Part shown: positions 23,452 through 29,850 of the stretch, piece after piece | Numbering within the stretch: position 1 is the first letter of the stretch | How the letters are laid out: every line of letters starts with the position of its first letter | DNA from: Clostridiales bacterium UBA1316 | Lineage (GTDB): Bacteria; Bacillota; Clostridia; Oscillospirales; Oscillospiraceae | DNA: 29,850 nucleotides | Direction of reading: 5' to 3' | NCBI GenBank assembly: GCA_002307055.1 | Contig: DBTM01000003.1 | Coordinates: 80,870-110,719, forward strand | Notes under the pieces: generated by a model | Databases searched by the model: none | What the model was told of the DNA's origin: nothing | What the model saw: only the letters and a program-made list of their open reading frames with translations | Translations under genes and position numbers: made by a program

Positions 23452-23647
23452 ATTTCAAGTGTCCCCATTGGTGTGTAGTCTTTGGGGAAGGATAGAGAAT
23501 CGGGTGAGAATCCCGAGCGGAACCGCCGCTGTATGCGCCGAAGCCGCGCTCGTCGACGAAAGTCGGTCACTGGGAAACCGGGAAGGCAGAGCGTGAGCCG
23601 CAGGAGAAGTATCTCCCTAAGCGCGAGTCAGAAGACCTGCTTGAAAT
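23452..23647 (+). ncRNA. Cobalamin (adenosylcobalamin-type) riboswitch
   Basis: Stem P1 pairs ATTTCAAG (23452-23459) with CTTGAAAT (23640-23647). The B12 box AGTCAGAAGACCTGC is at 23626-23640. Other conserved core parts are GGGTGAGAATCCC (around 23502), the GCCGCTG region near 23525, and TCACTGGGAAACCGGGAAGGC (around 23567-23587), matching the family pattern of CACTG followed by GGGAAGG. When B12 is bound, gene expression is normally shut off; a terminator follows at 23703-23736. The controlled genes are presumably the corrinoid-type transporter set downstream. Confidence 0.92.
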
Positions 23648-23702
23648 TTACTTAACCTGAAAGCCCGTGAAGCTTGGGTTAATTTATATTTATGCAGGAA
23701 TT

Positions 23703-23736
23703 CGGCTGTGACATATTGTCACAGCCGTTTTTATTT
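23703..23736 (+). terminator. Intrinsic terminator, expression platform of the riboswitch
   Basis: CGGCTGTGAC (23703-23712) pairs with GTCACAGCCG (23718-23727) across ATATT, followed by TTTTTATTTT. A possible alternative stem, TTAACC/GGTTAA (23652-23657 and 23677-23682), lies between it and the riboswitch. Confidence 0.85.
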
Positions 23737-23784
23737 TGCATTTTTTCATTTACCCTTGGTTTTGACATTTCCTTCTGAGTATAT

Positions 23785-23813
23785 GCCGAGCAGCATTGCG
23801 ACTGCTGCTCGGC
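23785..23813 (+). other. Hairpin in the leader before the small gene
   Basis: GCCGAGCAGCA (23785-23795) pairs perfectly with TGCTGCTCGGC (23803-23813). There is no T-run, so it is not a typical terminator. It lies in the 190-base gap between the riboswitch terminator and the next gene. Confidence 0.5.
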
Positions 23814-23928
23814 GCACTACTCAAAAAGCTGAGGTCACAAAACCGTTATGATAATGTACGCGAAATTTACATCGGATGCCGATTTATTGTGGTACACGTT
23901 GGCGACTGAACAACTCTGAGGTGAGGAA

Positions 23929-24087
23929 ATGAACGGTAACGATGAAAAAGAAGAACTCGTTTTAAATGAGCAGGAAAAGCGCCTGATTCTGATGATACGT
24001 GAAGTGAAATACGGCGAACTTCACCTCTTCATTTCAGAAGGAAAACCGATACGGGCAGAAGAAATAAAGAAAAGTGTAAAATTCTAA
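23929..24087 (+). CDS. Small DUF2292/YezD-like protein
   Basis: 52-residue protein: acidic N-terminus (M-N-G-N-D-E-K-E-E-L), then I-R-E-V-K-Y-G-E-L-H-L-F-I-S-E-G-K-P-I-R-A-E. The pattern I-R-x-x-K/R-Y-G-x-x-x-x-x-I-x-x-G-x-x-x-x-x-E is that of the YezD family, whose function is not known. GAGGTG lies 5 bases before the ATG. The gene follows the cobalamin riboswitch and is followed by a terminator-like structure, so it could be the first gene of the B12-controlled transcript. Confidence 0.7.
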   Translation: MNGNDEKEELVLNEQEKRLILMIREVKYGELHLFISEGKPIRAEEIKKSVKF

Positions 24088-24100
24088 GATTGAAATAAAT

Positions 24101-24187
24101 GAACCGACCGAACAACGGAGGTTCAGCAGGTTGTGGGGATAAAACAGTATCCCTATATCTGCTGAACCTTTTTTTCTGTATCGGTTC
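24101..24187 (+). terminator. Terminator with a possible alternative pairing (attenuator)
   Basis: AGGTTCAGCAG (24119-24129) pairs with CTGCTGAACCT (24159-24169), with an inner stem GGGATA/TATCCC (24136-24141, 24148-24153), followed by a run of T: a strong intrinsic terminator. GAACCGA (24101-24107) can pair either with TCGGTTC after the terminator (24181-24187) or, through GAACC, with GGTTC (24120-24124) inside the terminator's left arm. The second option would break the terminator. Regulated read-through into the permease gene is inferred. Confidence 0.65.
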
Positions 24188-24204
24188 TAATAGGACTGAA
24201 GAAA

Positions 24205-25242
24205 GTGATACATATGGATGAAACAAACCGGCAAAAAAGCGGTCAGCGGCTCGTAATTCTAGCTCTGATTATTATTACTGCGTTATTAGGCGTTCTTAGT
24301 ATTTCAATCGGATCGGTAAATATTGGTTTTTTAAAGGTCATAAAGATATTTTTCGGAATTAACGCTGATAATTCGGTATTTACCTCAATTGTAATGAATA
24401 TCAGGCTTCCACGGCTGCTGGGAGCGCTTATCGGCGGAGCGAGCCTGTCTGTTTCCGGACTGCTGCTGCAGATATTCTTCAGGAATCCTATCGTTGAGCC
24501 ATATGTTCTCGGGATATCCTCTGGTTCCAGCCTTTTTGTGGGACTCGTCATTTTAGGCGGTTATATGTTTGGGTTGAGCAGTATCAGTCCCATACTGCTT
24601 TTTACAGGCGCTTTTGCCGGAGCAATGCTGATTATGGCTGCTGTGTGCCTGGCTGGAAAAAAAGTAAAGAATATATCGACGCTTCTGATCATTGGGATCA
24701 TGGCGGGCTTTATCTGCAGCGCGGGTACAAGCATACTCATAGCCTTTGCTGATAATGAACAGATCGCCCATTATGTCACATGGACGCTGGGAAGCTTCTC
24801 AGGCTTCTCGTGGATACAGGTCAAATTTCTGTATATATTGGCTATACCGATTCTTATATTGACGTTTTTTATGAGCAAGCCGCTCAATACCATGCTGTTC
24901 GGTGAAAACTACGCCATATCCATGGGGCTTAACATCAAACGCTTCAGAATGGTTATCATTGTAATTTCAAGTGTGCTGACTGCCGGAATTACGGCGTTTG
25001 CCGGGCCGATATCGTTTGTAGGGCTCGCCGTACCGCATATTGTCAGGATTATATTTCGTTCGTCGGATAACAGGATTCTGATACCCGCTGTCATCATCTC
25101 GGGCGCGCTGATGACGACTGTATGCGATCTCAGCGCCAGAATGCTGATATCGCCTGTTGAATTGCCGCTGAGCGCCATCACGTCTTTGATCGGCGCACCG
25201 ATTGTCGTCTATCTGCTTTTAACAAAGAGGAGTGAATTATGA
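24205..25242 (+). CDS. FecCD/BtuC-family ABC permease
   Basis: Inner-membrane permease of a siderophore/haem/cobalamin importer, up to 345 residues, with about ten hydrophobic segments. Family marks are R-L-P-R-L-L-G-A-L-I-G-G-A-S-L-S-V-S-G (about 55-75), N-P-I-V-E-P-Y-V-L-G-I-S-S-G-S, and the late G-P-I-S-F-V-G-L-A-V-P-H-I-V-R. The position behind a cobalamin riboswitch and ahead of a CbiZ-like gene points to corrinoid import. The start is GTG 24205 (AGGA 9 bases before) or ATG 24214. Its end overlaps the ATPase start (ATGA). No binding-protein gene is present in the window. Confidence 0.88.
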   Translation: MIHMDETNRQKSGQRLVILALIIITALLGVLSISIGSVNIGFLKVIKIFFGINADNSVFTSIVMNIRLPRLLGALIGGASLSVSGLLLQIFFRNPIVEPYVLGISSGSSLFVGLVILGGYMFGLSSISPILLFTGAFAGAMLIMAAVCLAGKKVKNISTLLIIGIMAGFICSAGTSILIAFADNEQIAHYVTWTLGSFSGFSWIQVKFLYILAIPILILTFFMSKPLNTMLFGENYAISMGLNIKRFRMVIIVISSVLTAGITAFAGPISFVGLAVPHIVRIIFRSSDNRILIPAVIISGALMTTVCDLSARMLISPVELPLSAITSLIGAPIVVYLLLTKRSEL

Positions 25243-26462
25243 ACAGCGTCATTGTCGCGGAGAATCTGGATGTCGGATACGTAAAAAAGACGGTCGTCGA
25301 AAATGTAAATATCAATGGAATTAGGGGTCAGCTGATATGCCTTTTAGGGCCGAATGGTTCGGGAAAATCAACAATATTAAAAACGCTGACGGGGCTTCTC
25401 GCGCCTGTTAACGGAACAGTTTTCATAAACGGCAATGATATTCTACATTCAAACAAGGATGAAATGGCAAAAAAACTTGCTGTCGTATTAACGGAACAGC
25501 TTTCATTGGGATTTTTAACTGTGTTTGAGATTGCGGCGATGGGACGCTATCCGCATACGAATCACTTCGGGAAACTCTCGGCGGCAGATATTAAAGTCGT
25601 TGACGAGTCGTTGACTGCTGTTGGCGCACAAAAACTGAAGAGTCGCTTTTTTTCAGAACTCAGCGACGGTGAGAAGCAAAAGGTCATGATTGCACGGGCG
25701 CTCGTTCAACAGCCGATGCTTATAGTCCTTGACGAACCCACAAGCCATCTTGATGTAAAGCATAAGGTTGAAGTGCTGAAAATACTGCAGCAGCTTTGTT
25801 CCGAAAAGGGGATTACGGTTGTTTTATCATTGCACGACATCGATCTGGCAATTAAGGCCTGCCAGACGGTTTTGCTGATCCGGCACGGAAAGATCGTGGC
25901 GCAGGGGACGCCGGAGGAGGTCATCAAGGACGGAACCATTCAAATGCTGTATGACATAAAAGGCGCGCACTACAACGAGCTTATGGGAAGCCTGGAGTTT
26001 AACAATATGCAAGAACCGGAACTGTTCGTAACGGGCGGAAACGGAACAGGGGCGGGAGTCTACCGTGCCTTGTCCCGCGCAGGGTACGGCATGTACTGCG
26101 GCATGCTGCACAGCAACGATGTTGACTCTTACATAGGAAAAACACTTAATTGCGACATTATTGGGGAAAATGCGTTCAGTGTCATAAGCGATCGGAGTTA
26201 TGAGGAGGCAGAAGAAAAAATAAAACTGGTTGACTACGTCATAGACACAAATTTTCCGCTGGGAAATAACAATCAACGAAACCTGGAGCTGCTGAAAAAC
26301 GCTGCCGAGAATGGTAAGAAGGTTTATTCGCTTTGCAAAAAACAGGACATTTACAGCCGTTATGGGGAGTACTCGGACAAAATTCAATACTGCACAAGCG
26401 TTTGCGAATTGATACAAAAAATATCTGATGATAAAACGAGGAGGAGCGTCAATGATGATTGA
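25239..26462 (+). CDS. FecE/BtuD-type ABC ATPase with an extra C-terminal domain
   Basis: ATPase of the importer, 407 residues. Residues 1-255 are a standard domain: Walker A G-P-N-G-S-G-K-S-T (37-45), signature L-S-D-G-E-K-Q-K (141-148), Walker B and D-loop L-I-V-L-D-E-P-T-S-H-L-D (161-172). Family ATPases usually end near 260; here about 150 more residues follow, beginning E-L-F-V-T-G-G-N-G-T-G-A-G and containing the alternating strand/helix pattern of a Rossmann-like fold. I do not recognise a firm family for it; similar extensions occur in some corrinoid/haem transporter ATPases of anaerobes. It overlaps the next gene by 11 bases. Confidence 0.85.
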   Translation: MNSVIVAENLDVGYVKKTVVENVNINGIRGQLICLLGPNGSGKSTILKTLTGLLAPVNGTVFINGNDILHSNKDEMAKKLAVVLTEQLSLGFLTVFEIAAMGRYPHTNHFGKLSAADIKVVDESLTAVGAQKLKSRFFSELSDGEKQKVMIARALVQQPMLIVLDEPTSHLDVKHKVEVLKILQQLCSEKGITVVLSLHDIDLAIKACQTVLLIRHGKIVAQGTPEEVIKDGTIQMLYDIKGAHYNELMGSLEFNNMQEPELFVTGGNGTGAGVYRALSRAGYGMYCGMLHSNDVDSYIGKTLNCDIIGENAFSVISDRSYEEAEEKIKLVDYVIDTNFPLGNNNQRNLELLKNAAENGKKVYSLCKKQDIYSRYGEYSDKIQYCTSVCELIQKISDDKTRRSVNDD

Positions 26463-26916
26463 TCAGCTTTCAACAGGAGACAAAGTCCACAAATATCAGC
26501 GGTGCCTTGTTATTCCCTTTGAAGGGAAACGTAAGGTTATGAGTACATCCATGCATAACGGAGGTTACCGCGAAGATCTTACGGCAGTATTTAACCACGA
26601 TGTCAATCCGGGTCCCGGAATGCCATGTGAATACTGCGGGCAGGCAGAAGAAAAAACGAGACAATTCATCATTGATGATCTGGGGCTGGACTATGAATCC
26701 GTTGCTTACATGGCAAATATAAAAAGTATGACGCTATCCTCTGCGTTAAAAAGTGAGAGTTGCGTGAAGTGTGACTACCGGGAAGCTTGCCCCGGTGGCT
26801 GCCCCTCACGAAAGATCACAAATGGGTACGAATATGCGGAGGGCAGTCTTGATTGTGTCCTCAGGAAAACGGCTTTTGATATAGCGAGAAAAGAGATGCA
26901 GGCTTCTGCAGTCTGA
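26452..26916 (+). CDS. Chimeric protein: start of CbiZ (adenosylcobinamide amidohydrolase) joined to a SPASM-type Cys-rich end
   Basis: 154 residues. The first 75 or so read like the start of CbiZ, the corrinoid-salvage amidohydrolase: V-M-S-T-S-M-H-N-G-G-Y-R-E-D-L-T-A-V-F-N, then H-D-V-N-P-G-P-G-M-P-C. After about residue 85 the pattern changes to the tail of a radical-SAM SPASM domain: S-C-V-K-C-D-Y-R-E-A-C-P-G-G-C-P then L-D-C. The radical-SAM core with C-x3-C-x2-C and the rest of CbiZ (normally over 200 residues) are missing. A deletion fusing two adjacent genes is the simplest account; a real small fusion is possible. GAGGAGGAG ends 5 bases before ATG 26452. It overlaps the ATPase gene, so coupled translation is likely. 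Confidence 0.65.
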   Translation: MMIDQLSTGDKVHKYQRCLVIPFEGKRKVMSTSMHNGGYREDLTAVFNHDVNPGPGMPCEYCGQAEEKTRQFIIDDLGLDYESVAYMANIKSMTLSSALKSESCVKCDYREACPGGCPSRKITNGYEYAEGSLDCVLRKTAFDIARKEMQASAV

Positions 26917-27244
26917 AAATTAATATCAAATGATGAAAAGAAACGTCACAACCAAAGATTAGTGAGAGGGTAAATTTGTCAACAGGCAGAGGATTGGTAT
27001 CGCACTGACACATTGGCCGGGGCTCACAAGAATACTCATCGCTGAGGTATTCCATCTGCGTTCGTCACAGTTTGTTCGGGCTGTCTCAAAAAGGGGGCAA
27101 GACAAGATTCCCAGTGGCAAAGAGCATATCATCCCGCACGTTTTGCCTGTTTAGCTTACCTGTTCATAATTAAAGAGACATATTAAACCCCCAATCATTT
27201 ATTACACAATGGATTGGGGGTTAACTTATAAATTAATTCCTTAT
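26917..27244. other. Intergenic region between convergent genes
   Basis: About 330 bases with no supported gene. GGCTGTCTCAAAA at 27079-27091 looks like the end of some insertion sequences, but no partner repeat or transposase is seen. A hairpin near the right end is listed separately. Confidence 0.5.
27186..27222. terminator. Bidirectional-type hairpin terminator
   Basis: AACCCCCAATC (27186-27196) pairs exactly with GATTGGGGGTT (27212-27222) across 15 bases. It lies between the ends of the convergent chimeric gene and the DUF1980 gene. Confidence 0.65.
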
Positions 27245-28189
27245 TTAATATGAAGCATAAACATAATCATCTGCAGGCTTTTGAGCGGGAGTTATTGACG
27301 TAATTTCAATGAGTGGGGTCGCTGCACCTTGCCAGGTCGTTGTGCTGAGCGTGCCGTCCACCTTGACCCAACTATTTGCTTTAAGTTCACTGGTTTTGTC
27401 ATATTGGCAAAGACAGCCGGCCAGCTGAATATCCGCAGCACAGCACCACATCATGTCGCGGCCGGCAACAAATTGATTGCTTTTGAAGTCGCTTGATTTA
27501 TAGACATATCCGACGTACTCAATCTTCATGCCGTTATAATTATCAGGGTTATTGTTAAGCTCGCTCATCCAACTGATGAAGTTTTTATCATCGACAGTAA
27601 TTGTATTATCTGTAATGATCAAAGTGATCGTTGAGCCGAACAGAGATTTGGTATAGACAGCCTTCTGGTTCGGTTGCAAATGTAGGCTATTGTCATCGGC
27701 TTTTAGGGACTGAGCCTGATTGGTATCAGAAACCCCACTGTTGTCTGTAATTTGTGATTGAGCAGAATTTGACTGCAGAGTGCTGCCACCATCGGTGGAA
27801 GTTGGAGCCGGTAATGCATTGCCGGTGTTACCGGAGACAATGCTCTGACCTGATGTCAGGCCTGTTATTTTGGTATTGGAAAATTGAAGGTTTGAGTTAT
27901 TAATAGCCTTAGCCGGTACGGCGAAAGCGAGAATCAACGGAATTAAAAAGACAAGATAAGGTGCGACCGAGAATCTCCTGCTTTTTCTCTTAAAATCCAG
28001 CAACAGAGAATATGTCATTAGAAGAAAAGCTATTGCTGCGAAAATCACAAATGGGATTAGACGGGGATGCAGATAATCGCTGATTTTGTTGGTTAGCACC
28101 ATCACGGCAAACAGAAAACAATATCCGAGGAGAATGATGATTTTAAATACGGTTTCGAGATTAATCTTGCAAAATGAAGGATAACGCAT
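27245..28189 (-). CDS. TIGR03943/DUF1980 family membrane protein (YcgQ-like permease partner)
   Basis: 314-residue membrane protein. Three hydrophobic segments lie in the first 100 residues, then a polar Ser/Asn/Gln/Thr-rich linker (about 110-170), then a conserved C-terminal domain with V-G-Y-V-Y-K, F-V-A-G-R, W-C-C-A-A-D-I-Q and an extra C-L-C. The Cys-Cys-Ala-Ala-Asp motif is the family mark and may bind metal. ATG 28189 overlaps the permease TGA by one base. The family is nearly always next to a YraQ/YcgR permease, as here, and the two are thought to form one transporter of unknown, probably metal-linked, function. Confidence 0.85.
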   Translation of the reverse strand: MRYPSFCKINLETVFKIIILLGYCFLFAVMVLTNKISDYLHPRLIPFVIFAAIAFLLMTYSLLLDFKRKSRRFSVAPYLVFLIPLILAFAVPAKAINNSNLQFSNTKITGLTSGQSIVSGNTGNALPAPTSTDGGSTLQSNSAQSQITDNSGVSDTNQAQSLKADDNSLHLQPNQKAVYTKSLFGSTITLIITDNTITVDDKNFISWMSELNNNPDNYNGMKIEYVGYVYKSSDFKSNQFVAGRDMMWCCAADIQLAGCLCQYDKTSELKANSWVKVDGTLSTTTWQGAATPLIEITSITPAQKPADDYVYASY

Positions 28190-29796
28190 CACAGCCACCA
28201 CTTAAAAAGAAGTCTTGTTACAATTAACAGAATGAAAAATGCGACGATGATAACAGTCAGCACTAATTTCAATACAAAACGCTTTTTGAAACTGCCCATG
28301 AGAAGGAAGAGGTTTTTAAGATCGATCATAGGACCGAGCACCAGAAAGCCCATGACTGAGGCTATTGGTAAGGAGTTCGCAAATGTCCTGGCGATAAAAG
28401 CGTCCGATGTTGAGCATATAGAAAGAATAAACGCCGCGAGCATCATAGACAGGATAGATAAGACAGTGCTGCCTCCGAGGTTCGTCATAATGCTCTTTGG
28501 CATATATGTTTGGATGACGCTTGAAATCAGCGCGCCTATAATAAGGTAGATACCGACATCAAAAAACTCCTCGGCTGCGTGCTTTAAAACTTGCTGGAAA
28601 CGGCTCGTTTTTTCTTTTTCGTGATGATGCTCATTCGCACAGTGACCACAGTCACATTCGTGAACATCAAGTTCATTAGTGATAATTGATGTATCCTTAG
28701 GCAGCAAAATATGAAATACATTTCCGGCGATCAGTGCAACCAATAGTCCTGAGACGACCCGGAACACCGCCACGGAGGGATGGCCAGGAAATGCGTATAT
28801 AGTCGATGCGATAACGATAGGATTTACAATTGGGGCGGCAAGAAAAAAAGTGATAGCAATCGGGACGGGCACGCCTTTTTTTATAAGCCGGGCAACAACA
28901 GGTACTGTAGCGCAGTCGCATACCGGGAAAATAACACCGGCGAACAAGGCGGCCAGATAACCGACAACCCTATTTTTTGTAAATATTCTTTCAAGTACGC
29001 TTGACGGAATCAGGACCTGAATGAATGAGGAAACCAGTATACCGATCAGGATAAAGGGGAAAGCCTCATATAGGATGCTTAAGAATATAATAACGACATT
29101 TTGAAGTTTTGAAAAATCAATTTTCGGAGGCGATATTCCAGATAGTTGAAAAATGAGATCTGCAAGATAAAACAGACCAATAGCAGCAAATGAAAGAAGT
29201 GCAATATCCATTTTAGACCATCGTTTGGTTTTTAGTGCTCTAAGAATAAATGCATCTGTATTTTCTCGAGCAGCAGATTTAAAACACTTCACATGCCCGT
29301 TCATTGAATGAATAGCTGCATGCATGGAAGCCTGTTCATCTTTTGAGTAAGCCGATGAATTGCTTAGTATAACAGTATCATATGCATCTATCTTCTCGTC
29401 GATTGACGATTCATCATCTTGAATTAAATGACTAAATTCGTCACAGTCTATAATTAAAATGACTTTATTTATAACGCAGATTTTTTTTAAATCATGATTT
29501 TCACATAAATCCAAAAGATTTGTTACATTATCTGAACCTCGGTTTAATATGATGATCCGTTCCGGTCGATATATTTCAACCAAATCTTTTAAATAAAGTT
29601 TGTCTGACGAACTGACGTTTTCTATAATGTAAATAGCAGCACTCTTAGAAATCTCAAAATTATTAGCGTCAAGAATTTCAATAGTTTTACCAACATATAT
29701 TCCATTGCTGATAAATGTTTTTATATGTTCGATATAATTTAGATCTTTTTGAAATAATGTTATTATGTCAATATGTGTTTTCATAAGTTTATCCAT
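28189..29796 (-). CDS. YraQ/YcgR (DUF318) permease with N-terminal CobW-like domain
   Basis: 535 residues. Residues about 1-190 are soluble. Their pattern I-C-V-I-N-K-V-I-L-I-I-D-C-D-E-F-S, followed by an acidic helix and A-Y-D-T-V-I-L-S-N-S-S, resembles the middle of CobW/COG0523 GTPases (the V-V-D-A and V-L-N-K blocks). The P-loop is not intact and Asn-Lys is Asn-Ser, so GTPase activity is doubtful. From about 195 on is the permease: eight or so membrane segments with F-P-V-C-D-C-A-T-V-P-V-V and the late I-C-S-T-S-D-A-F-I-A-R. Between the halves lies a Cys/His loop, H-E-C-D-C-G-H-C-A-N-E-H-H-H-E, a likely metal site. The start is ATG 29796 or ATG 29784; neither has a strong ribosome site. 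A Fur-type box lies just upstream. Confidence 0.82.
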   Translation of the reverse strand: MDKLMKTHIDIITLFQKDLNYIEHIKTFISNGIYVGKTIEILDANNFEISKSAAIYIIENVSSSDKLYLKDLVEIYRPERIIILNRGSDNVTNLLDLCENHDLKKICVINKVILIIDCDEFSHLIQDDESSIDEKIDAYDTVILSNSSAYSKDEQASMHAAIHSMNGHVKCFKSAARENTDAFILRALKTKRWSKMDIALLSFAAIGLFYLADLIFQLSGISPPKIDFSKLQNVVIIFLSILYEAFPFILIGILVSSFIQVLIPSSVLERIFTKNRVVGYLAALFAGVIFPVCDCATVPVVARLIKKGVPVPIAITFFLAAPIVNPIVIASTIYAFPGHPSVAVFRVVSGLLVALIAGNVFHILLPKDTSIITNELDVHECDCGHCANEHHHEKEKTSRFQQVLKHAAEEFFDVGIYLIIGALISSVIQTYMPKSIMTNLGGSTVLSILSMMLAAFILSICSTSDAFIARTFANSLPIASVMGFLVLGPMIDLKNLFLLMGSFKKRFVLKLVLTVIIVAFFILLIVTRLLFKWWL

Positions 29797-29820
29797 TTTC
29801 GGTGAAATTGTATTTTAAAC

Positions 29821-29848
29821 GCAAATGAATATCATTAGCAGATTATAG
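29821..29848 (-). promoter_or_regulatory. Fur-family box with -10 element ahead of the permease operon
   Basis: On the minus strand GCTAATGATATTCATTTGC (29839-29821) contains the perfect palindrome AATGATATTCATT and agrees with the classical Fur consensus (GATAATGATAATCATTATC) at 15 of 19 positions by eye. TATAAT (29848-29843) stands just upstream, so the expected start falls in the box; the -35 is outside the window. A Fur, Zur or similar repressor would block this promoter. Confidence 0.6.
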
Positions 29849-29850
29849 CA

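Noticed and set aside
26861..27055. 64-residue minus-strand frame with C-Q-C-D motif
   Set aside because: It overlaps the end of the chimeric gene, lacks a ribosome site, and I could not assign it to any family.
27079..27091. GGCTGTCTCAAAA, similar to some insertion sequence ends
   Set aside because: No matching second end, target duplication or transposase fragment is visible.

Overview
The window looks like a chromosomal stretch from an anaerobic, Gram-positive-type bacterium (Bacillota, Clostridia-like). The pointers are a multi-cluster [FeFe]-hydrogenase, strong GGAGG-type ribosome binding sites, alternative GTG starts, intrinsic terminators, a cobalamin riboswitch and many Fe-S proteins. 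The genus cannot be fixed from the sequence alone. No rRNA, tRNA or CRISPR array was seen.

Layout. (1) 1-2274: an FtsX-type ABC permease cut by the left edge. (2) 2328-4160, minus: a MarR repressor, a short-chain dehydrogenase and a methyltransferase in one overlapping operon, with a clear TTGACA-N17-TATATT promoter and a palindromic operator. (3) 4282-4580: the 5' part of a group II intron lying just past a terminator-like hairpin. (4) 4640-7142, minus: a YqhD-like alcohol dehydrogenase broken by a one-base frameshift, an aldo/keto reductase and a CsoR/RcnR-family metal sensor. (5) 7908-11494, plus: a NuoF/GltD-like flavoprotein and the [FeFe]-hydrogenase. (6) 11728-14344, minus: a CbiMQO-type Ni/Co ECF transporter. 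(7) 14698-16061: two paralogous Cys-rich proteins of unknown function around a second CsoR/RcnR-family sensor. (8) 16625-22899, plus: a methyltransferase heading a five-gene NikABCDE/Opp-type ABC operon. (9) 22963-23349: a four-cluster ferredoxin. (10) 23401-26916: a cobalamin riboswitch, a tiny DUF2292/YezD-like gene, a possible attenuator, a FecCD/BtuC permease, an ATPase with an extra C-terminal domain, and a CbiZ/SPASM chimera. (11) 27245-29796, minus: a YraQ/YcgR-type permease with a CobW-like N-terminal domain and its DUF1980/TIGR03943 partner, behind a Fur-family box at the right edge.

Most striking is a family of GC-tract palindromes, roughly ATATCCCCC-N-GGGGAGC, in the intergenic regions between 7.2 and 16.6 kb. 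At seven places the box runs straight into a -35 position followed by 16-17 bases and a -10-like hexamer. Three of them carry an extra inverted half-site (GGGGATAT) 24-25 bases from the C-tract. These promoters face the dehydrogenase-reductase-CsoR operon, the hydrogenase operon, the ECF transporter, Cys-rich paralog A, the paralog B-CsoR operon and the methyltransferase-Nik operon. G/C-tract palindromes are the known operator type of CsoR/RcnR/InrS sensors, and both such sensors here lie inside box-headed operons. My inference is a local Ni/Co-responsive regulon that couples two metal uptake systems to an [FeFe]-hydrogenase (which needs no nickel), alcohol/aldehyde reductases and an undescribed pair of Cys-rich proteins. 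The box centre near -42 would also allow activation rather than simple repression.
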